From Streptomyces antibioticus (lineage in GTDB: Bacteria > Actinomycetota > Actinomycetes > Streptomycetales > Streptomycetaceae): a stretch of DNA of 64,000 nt. The position numbers were made by a program, and so were the translations under genes. A model generated the notes under the pieces. It was not told where the DNA came from and ran no database searches. It worked only from the letters and a program-made list of their open reading frames with translations. The DNA is taken from positions 6,891,750 to 6,955,749 of the forward strand of contig NZ_CM007717.1 in assembly GCF_002019855.1 (NCBI RefSeq), read 5' to 3'. Shown here in pieces: positions 61,084-64,000 of the stretch (position 1 is its first letter; the number at the start of each line of letters is the position of its first letter).

Positions 61084-62879
61084 GCCGCCCCGGCCGCGGG
61101 AAGAAGAAACGCGACCTCGCCCAGGAGGCGTTCGAGGCGGGCCTCGCCCTGGTGCGCGGCCACCCCGCCCTGAACGCCGTCTCCTTCACCGTCTGCCGCG
61201 ACGCGGAGTGCCCGTTCGCACCCCGCGACGGACTCGTCCGCGTCGACTCCGACGGCGTCGCGCACGTCCACCCCGCCAGCCTCGCCGAACCCGCGCAGTG
61301 GGCCTGGTCCCTCGCCCACGCCGCGCTCCACCTCGGCTTCGGCCACCTCCCGGCCGCCGAAGGCGCCCGGGTCCAGCCGGACCGGTTCGACCTCGCCGCC
61401 CGCTGCGTCGTCGTCAACCGCTTCCTGCTCAGCTCGCCGCTGGGCACCCCGCCCGAGGACCATCCGCTCACCTACCCCGACGGCGACGAGGAGCGGCTCG
61501 CCGCCCGCTGGCGCCGGGCCGTACTGCCCGCCGCCTACGAGCACTGCGGCACCGCGGGACCGGAACCCGACCAGGTGCTGACGCCCTGGGACCTCTGGCG
61601 CCAGGGACCGCCCCCCGACCGGCAGGCGGCCTTCGCCACCGCCCTGACCCGGACCGTGTCCGCCGCGATGGACATGGCCGGCGGCCGCCGCGCCACCCTC
61701 CACGACGAGCTGGCGCCCACCCGCTCCTGGGAGCGCGCGCTGAGCTGGTTCATCTCCTCCTACCCGCTGCTCGGCGGTATCGCGGCCGGCATCCGGCTCG
61801 TCGCCGACGCCGAACTCGCCCGCGCCCACGGCATCCGCGTCGCCGCCGTCGACACCGAGGCCGGCGAGATCTACGTCAACCCGCTGTACCAACTCGACGA
61901 CGACGAATGGCGGTTCGTGCTCGCCCACGAGATGCTGCACGCCGCCCTGCGCCACGGCGACCGCTGCGGCACCCGCGACCCCTACCTCTTCAACGTCGCC
62001 TGCGACTACGTCGTCAACGGCTGGCTGCGCGAGATGCAGGTCGGCACCATGCCCCACGGACTGCTCCACGACCCGGAACTGAGCGGCCTGTCCGCCGAGG
62101 AGGTCTACGACCGGATCGCCGGCGATCTGCGCCGGATGCGCAGGCTCGCCACCCTGCGCGGCAAGGGCCTCGGCGACATCCTCGGCGGCCCGCTCGGCCC
62201 GCCCTGCGACCATGTCGACCTCGACGGCTTCTACCGCCGCGGCCTCGCCCAGGGCCTCGATCTGCACGAGCGGCAGGAACGCGGCTTCCTGCCCGGCGGG
62301 TTGGTGGAGGAGATCCGCGCGCTCAGCCACCCGCCGCTGCCCTGGGACGCGCAACTCGCCCGCTGGTTCGACGAGTTCGTGCCCCGCCCGGAACCCCTGC
62401 GCTCCTTCTCCCGCCCCTCGCGCCGTCAGGCGTCCACCCCGTCCATCCCGCGCGCGGGACGCTACTTTCCGCCGGAGGAGGTCGCCCGCTGTACCTTCGG
62501 GGTGGTCCTCGACACCTCCGGCTCCATGGACCGCACCCTCCTCGGCAAGGCCCTCGGCGCCATCGCCTCCTACGCCGAGGCCCGGGACGTCCCCGCCGCC
62601 CGGGTCGTCTTCTGCGACGCCGCGCCGCACGACGCCGGTTATCTGCCGGTCGCCGACATCGCGGGCCGGGTCCGGGTGCACGGCCGCGGCGGTACGGTCC
62701 TCCAGCCCGGCGTCGATCTCCTGCTGCGCGCCGAGGACTTCCCGCGCGGGGCGCCCGTGCTGGTCATCACCGACGGCTGGTGCGACGTCCTGCGGATCCG
62801 CCGCGAACACGCCTATCTGATCCCGCAGGGCGCCCGGCTGCCGTTCACGGCGCGGGGGCCGGTGTTCCGGGTGCGGTGA
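61080..62879 (+). CDS. DUF2201-like metallopeptidase with C-terminal VWA domain
   Basis: A 599-residue protein. A zinc-peptidase-like segment has VLAHEMLHAALRHGDR (HExxH plus a third His) near residue 285, and an N-terminal degenerate copy, SLAHAALHLGFGH, near residue 78. The C-terminal ~130 residues are a von Willebrand A domain with the MIDAS DTSGSMDR and VITDGWC. Such MoxR-VWA pairs are thought to remodel target proteins; the substrate is unknown. ATG overlaps the MoxR stop by 4 bp. Confidence 0.88.
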   Translation: MSRPGRGKKKRDLAQEAFEAGLALVRGHPALNAVSFTVCRDAECPFAPRDGLVRVDSDGVAHVHPASLAEPAQWAWSLAHAALHLGFGHLPAAEGARVQPDRFDLAARCVVVNRFLLSSPLGTPPEDHPLTYPDGDEERLAARWRRAVLPAAYEHCGTAGPEPDQVLTPWDLWRQGPPPDRQAAFATALTRTVSAAMDMAGGRRATLHDELAPTRSWERALSWFISSYPLLGGIAAGIRLVADAELARAHGIRVAAVDTEAGEIYVNPLYQLDDDEWRFVLAHEMLHAALRHGDRCGTRDPYLFNVACDYVVNGWLREMQVGTMPHGLLHDPELSGLSAEEVYDRIAGDLRRMRRLATLRGKGLGDILGGPLGPPCDHVDLDGFYRRGLAQGLDLHERQERGFLPGGLVEEIRALSHPPLPWDAQLARWFDEFVPRPEPLRSFSRPSRRQASTPSIPRAGRYFPPEEVARCTFGVVLDTSGSMDRTLLGKALGAIASYAEARDVPAARVVFCDAAPHDAGYLPVADIAGRVRVHGRGGTVLQPGVDLLLRAEDFPRGAPVLVITDGWCDVLRIRREHAYLIPQGARLPFTARGPVFRVR

Positions 62880-62947
62880 GCGAGAGTGTGATCGGATGGG
62901 GGACACAGAGACCCGTCCGACGGGACACCCACGCGAAAGGAACCACC

Positions 62948-63373
62948 GTGGCCACCACGCGCTCCGCACACACCGTCTGGGAAGGCAACCTGCTCCAGGG
63001 CAACGGCGTCGTCACCTTCGACTCCTCCGGTATCGGGGAGCAGCCGGTGTCGTGGCCGTCGCGCGCCGAGGCGGCGAACGGCAAGACCAGCCCGGAGGAG
63101 CTGATCGCCGCCGCCCATTCGAGCTGCTTCTCCATGGCCCTCTCGCACGGACTGGCCGGCGCGGGCACCCCGCCCACCAAGCTGGTCACCTCCGCCGACG
63201 TGACCTTCCAGCCGGGTGAGGGCATCACCGGCATCCACCTCACCGTGGAGGGCACCGTCCCCGGCCTCGACGAGGACGCGTTCACCGCGGCCGCCGAGGA
63301 CGCCAAGAAGAACTGCCCGGTCAGCCAGGCCCTCACCGGCACGACGATCACCCTGTCGGCCAAGCTCGCCTGA
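62948..63373 (+). CDS. osmC: OsmC-family peroxiredoxin
   Basis: A 141-residue thiol peroxidase. The two redox cysteines are in AAHSSCFSMALS and KNCPVSQAL, and the N-terminal HTVWEGNLLQGNG opens the fold. It reduces organic hydroperoxides. GTG 62948 follows GAAAGGAACC. Convergent with the NarJ-like gene. Confidence 0.93.
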   Translation: MATTRSAHTVWEGNLLQGNGVVTFDSSGIGEQPVSWPSRAEAANGKTSPEELIAAAHSSCFSMALSHGLAGAGTPPTKLVTSADVTFQPGEGITGIHLTVEGTVPGLDEDAFTAAAEDAKKNCPVSQALTGTTITLSAKLA

Positions 63374-63393
63374 CCCGCCGGCCCGCTCCCGGC

Positions 63394-63870
63394 TCACCGG
63401 CCCCGCAGGTCCCCGGGGGCCGGGAGCGCGGCGCACACCGCGTCCAGGACGGCGGCGTACGGCGTACCGGAGCCGGTGAGCCGGGAGCGCAGCCGCTCCA
63501 GCCCCTCGCGGTGCCCGGTGAGCAGCTCCGTCTCGCCGGTACGGGCCGTGAACTCCAGTACGGACGGCAGGAAGTCGGGCAGTTCCTCGCCGGTGAACGT
63601 CAGGCCGTGCACCCGGTAGAGGTCCTCGAAGCGCGCCAGCGGCAGCCCGCCGGGCCAGCGGCTGAGGTACAGGCTGTGCGGGTCCTCCCCGTCGAAGACC
63701 CGCGCGTAGTGCGCCTGGAGCTCGCCGGGCGGGGTGACGGCCGCGTGATCGGCGAACTCCCGTAGCTGCGGCGCCGCTTCGCGCAGCAGCGGCAGCCGGT
63801 CGCGCAGGGCGTCGTCGGGATACGTCAGACACAGCGCGGCGGCCTGGTACAGCACGGCGTCCGAGGGCAT
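63394..63870 (-). CDS. narJ: NarJ/TorD-family molybdoenzyme maturation chaperone
   Basis: A 158-residue chaperone of the NarJ/TorD type: LYQAAALCLTYPDD at the N-terminus, ARFEDLYRVHGL and LPDFLPSVLEFTA with HREGLERLRSRL mark the family. NarJ delivers the molybdenum cofactor to NarG and prevents early membrane binding. In this window there is no narGHI: the next 130 bases to the window edge are noncoding and OsmC lies on the other side. The partner gene may be off the right edge. ATG 63870. Confidence 0.85.
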   Translation of the reverse strand: MPSDAVLYQAAALCLTYPDDALRDRLPLLREAAPQLREFADHAAVTPPGELQAHYARVFDGEDPHSLYLSRWPGGLPLARFEDLYRVHGLTFTGEELPDFLPSVLEFTARTGETELLTGHREGLERLRSRLTGSGTPYAAVLDAVCAALPAPGDLRGR

Positions 63871-63982
63871 CACGCCTCCTTCGAGTCGCTCGGGGGCGAC
63901 GCCCGCGTGTCGGGCACCTGCGCTCCCTCGCCCGCCCCGGTCTACGACGCTAGGGGCGGGCGCGGGAGCGCACCCGTTCACC

Positions 63983-63998
63983 GCACCCGTACGGGTGC
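63983..63998. promoter_or_regulatory. 16-bp palindrome upstream of the NarJ-like gene
   Basis: GCACCCGTACGGGTGC is a perfect palindrome ~113 bases upstream of the start, next to a further half-site CACCCGTT at 63971-63978. A likely operator for an oxygen-, redox- or metal-responsive repressor, but the factor is not identifiable. Confidence 0.5.
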
Positions 63999-64000
63999 CG

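Overview
The window is high-GC DNA from an actinomycete, almost certainly a Streptomyces chromosome. Codon third positions are nearly all G or C, GTG and TTG starts are common, and genes sit in tight blocks joined by 4-bp ATGA/GTGA overlaps. The gene order around the ethylmalonyl-CoA operon and the transketolase/gas-vesicle region matches, from memory, the S. coelicolor SCO6460-SCO6535 area. No rRNA, tRNA, CRISPR array, insertion sequence or prophage was seen. This is mostly ordinary core-type chromosome with a few accessory or decayed spots.

Layout. 1-5415: the 3' end of a GH2 beta-galactosidase with an inserted LamG-like domain, lpdA, and two membrane proteins. 5502-11638: an Ada-AlkA fusion plus Ogt (alkylation repair), a sirtuin with a coupled 36-aa peptide, a lone ribbon-helix-helix protein, a Nudix hydrolase, an ADP-ribosylglycohydrolase and glycerate kinase. 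11770-13267: psd-pssA (phosphatidylethanolamine synthesis). 13439-19542: five-gene ethylmalonyl-CoA operon (ccr, ecm, mcl, mch, mcd), followed upstream by a TetR regulator and a tandem 3-hydroxyacyl-CoA dehydrogenase. 23150-31754: small enzymes, a secreted tripeptidyl-aminopeptidase-like hydrolase, a radical SAM protein, an MFS exporter with a carboxypeptidase-regulatory-like tail, and what looks like a truncated PAS sensor-phosphatase.

31759-35010: a compact sulfide/persulfide detoxification module. It has a rhodanese-DUF2892 protein, a CstR-like regulator, a TauE exporter and a persulfide dioxygenase-rhodanese protein, with three near-identical ATACCCC-GGGGTAT operators in the two promoter regions. 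35099-40145: a four-peptidase operon (DppA, M20, S9, S66), probably for D-amino-acid-containing or murein peptides.

41493-46603: a small holin-like protein, a type II NADH dehydrogenase-like flavoprotein with a four-fold repeated C-terminal tail and a (CCAG)n tract in its leader, transketolase, and one isolated gas-vesicle GvpF/L gene. 46620-57689: a methyltransferase, a phosphatase, an ABC-F ATPase, an aminotransferase-fold protein without the PLP lysine, two metallo-beta-lactamase-fold hydrolases, a HEAT/SUKH pair and a DedA/VTT membrane protein. 57859-64000: a holin/alkaline-phosphatase-like fusion, a MoxR ATPase with a metallopeptidase-VWA partner, an OsmC-family protein and a NarJ/TorD-family chaperone at the right edge.

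The best candidates for something undescribed are the repeat-tailed NDH-2 protein with its microsatellite leader, the MFS-carboxypeptidase-regulatory fusion, and the PLP-lysine-less aminotransferase coupled to an MBL hydrolase. All functional assignments rest on motifs and recalled family knowledge; no database search was run.
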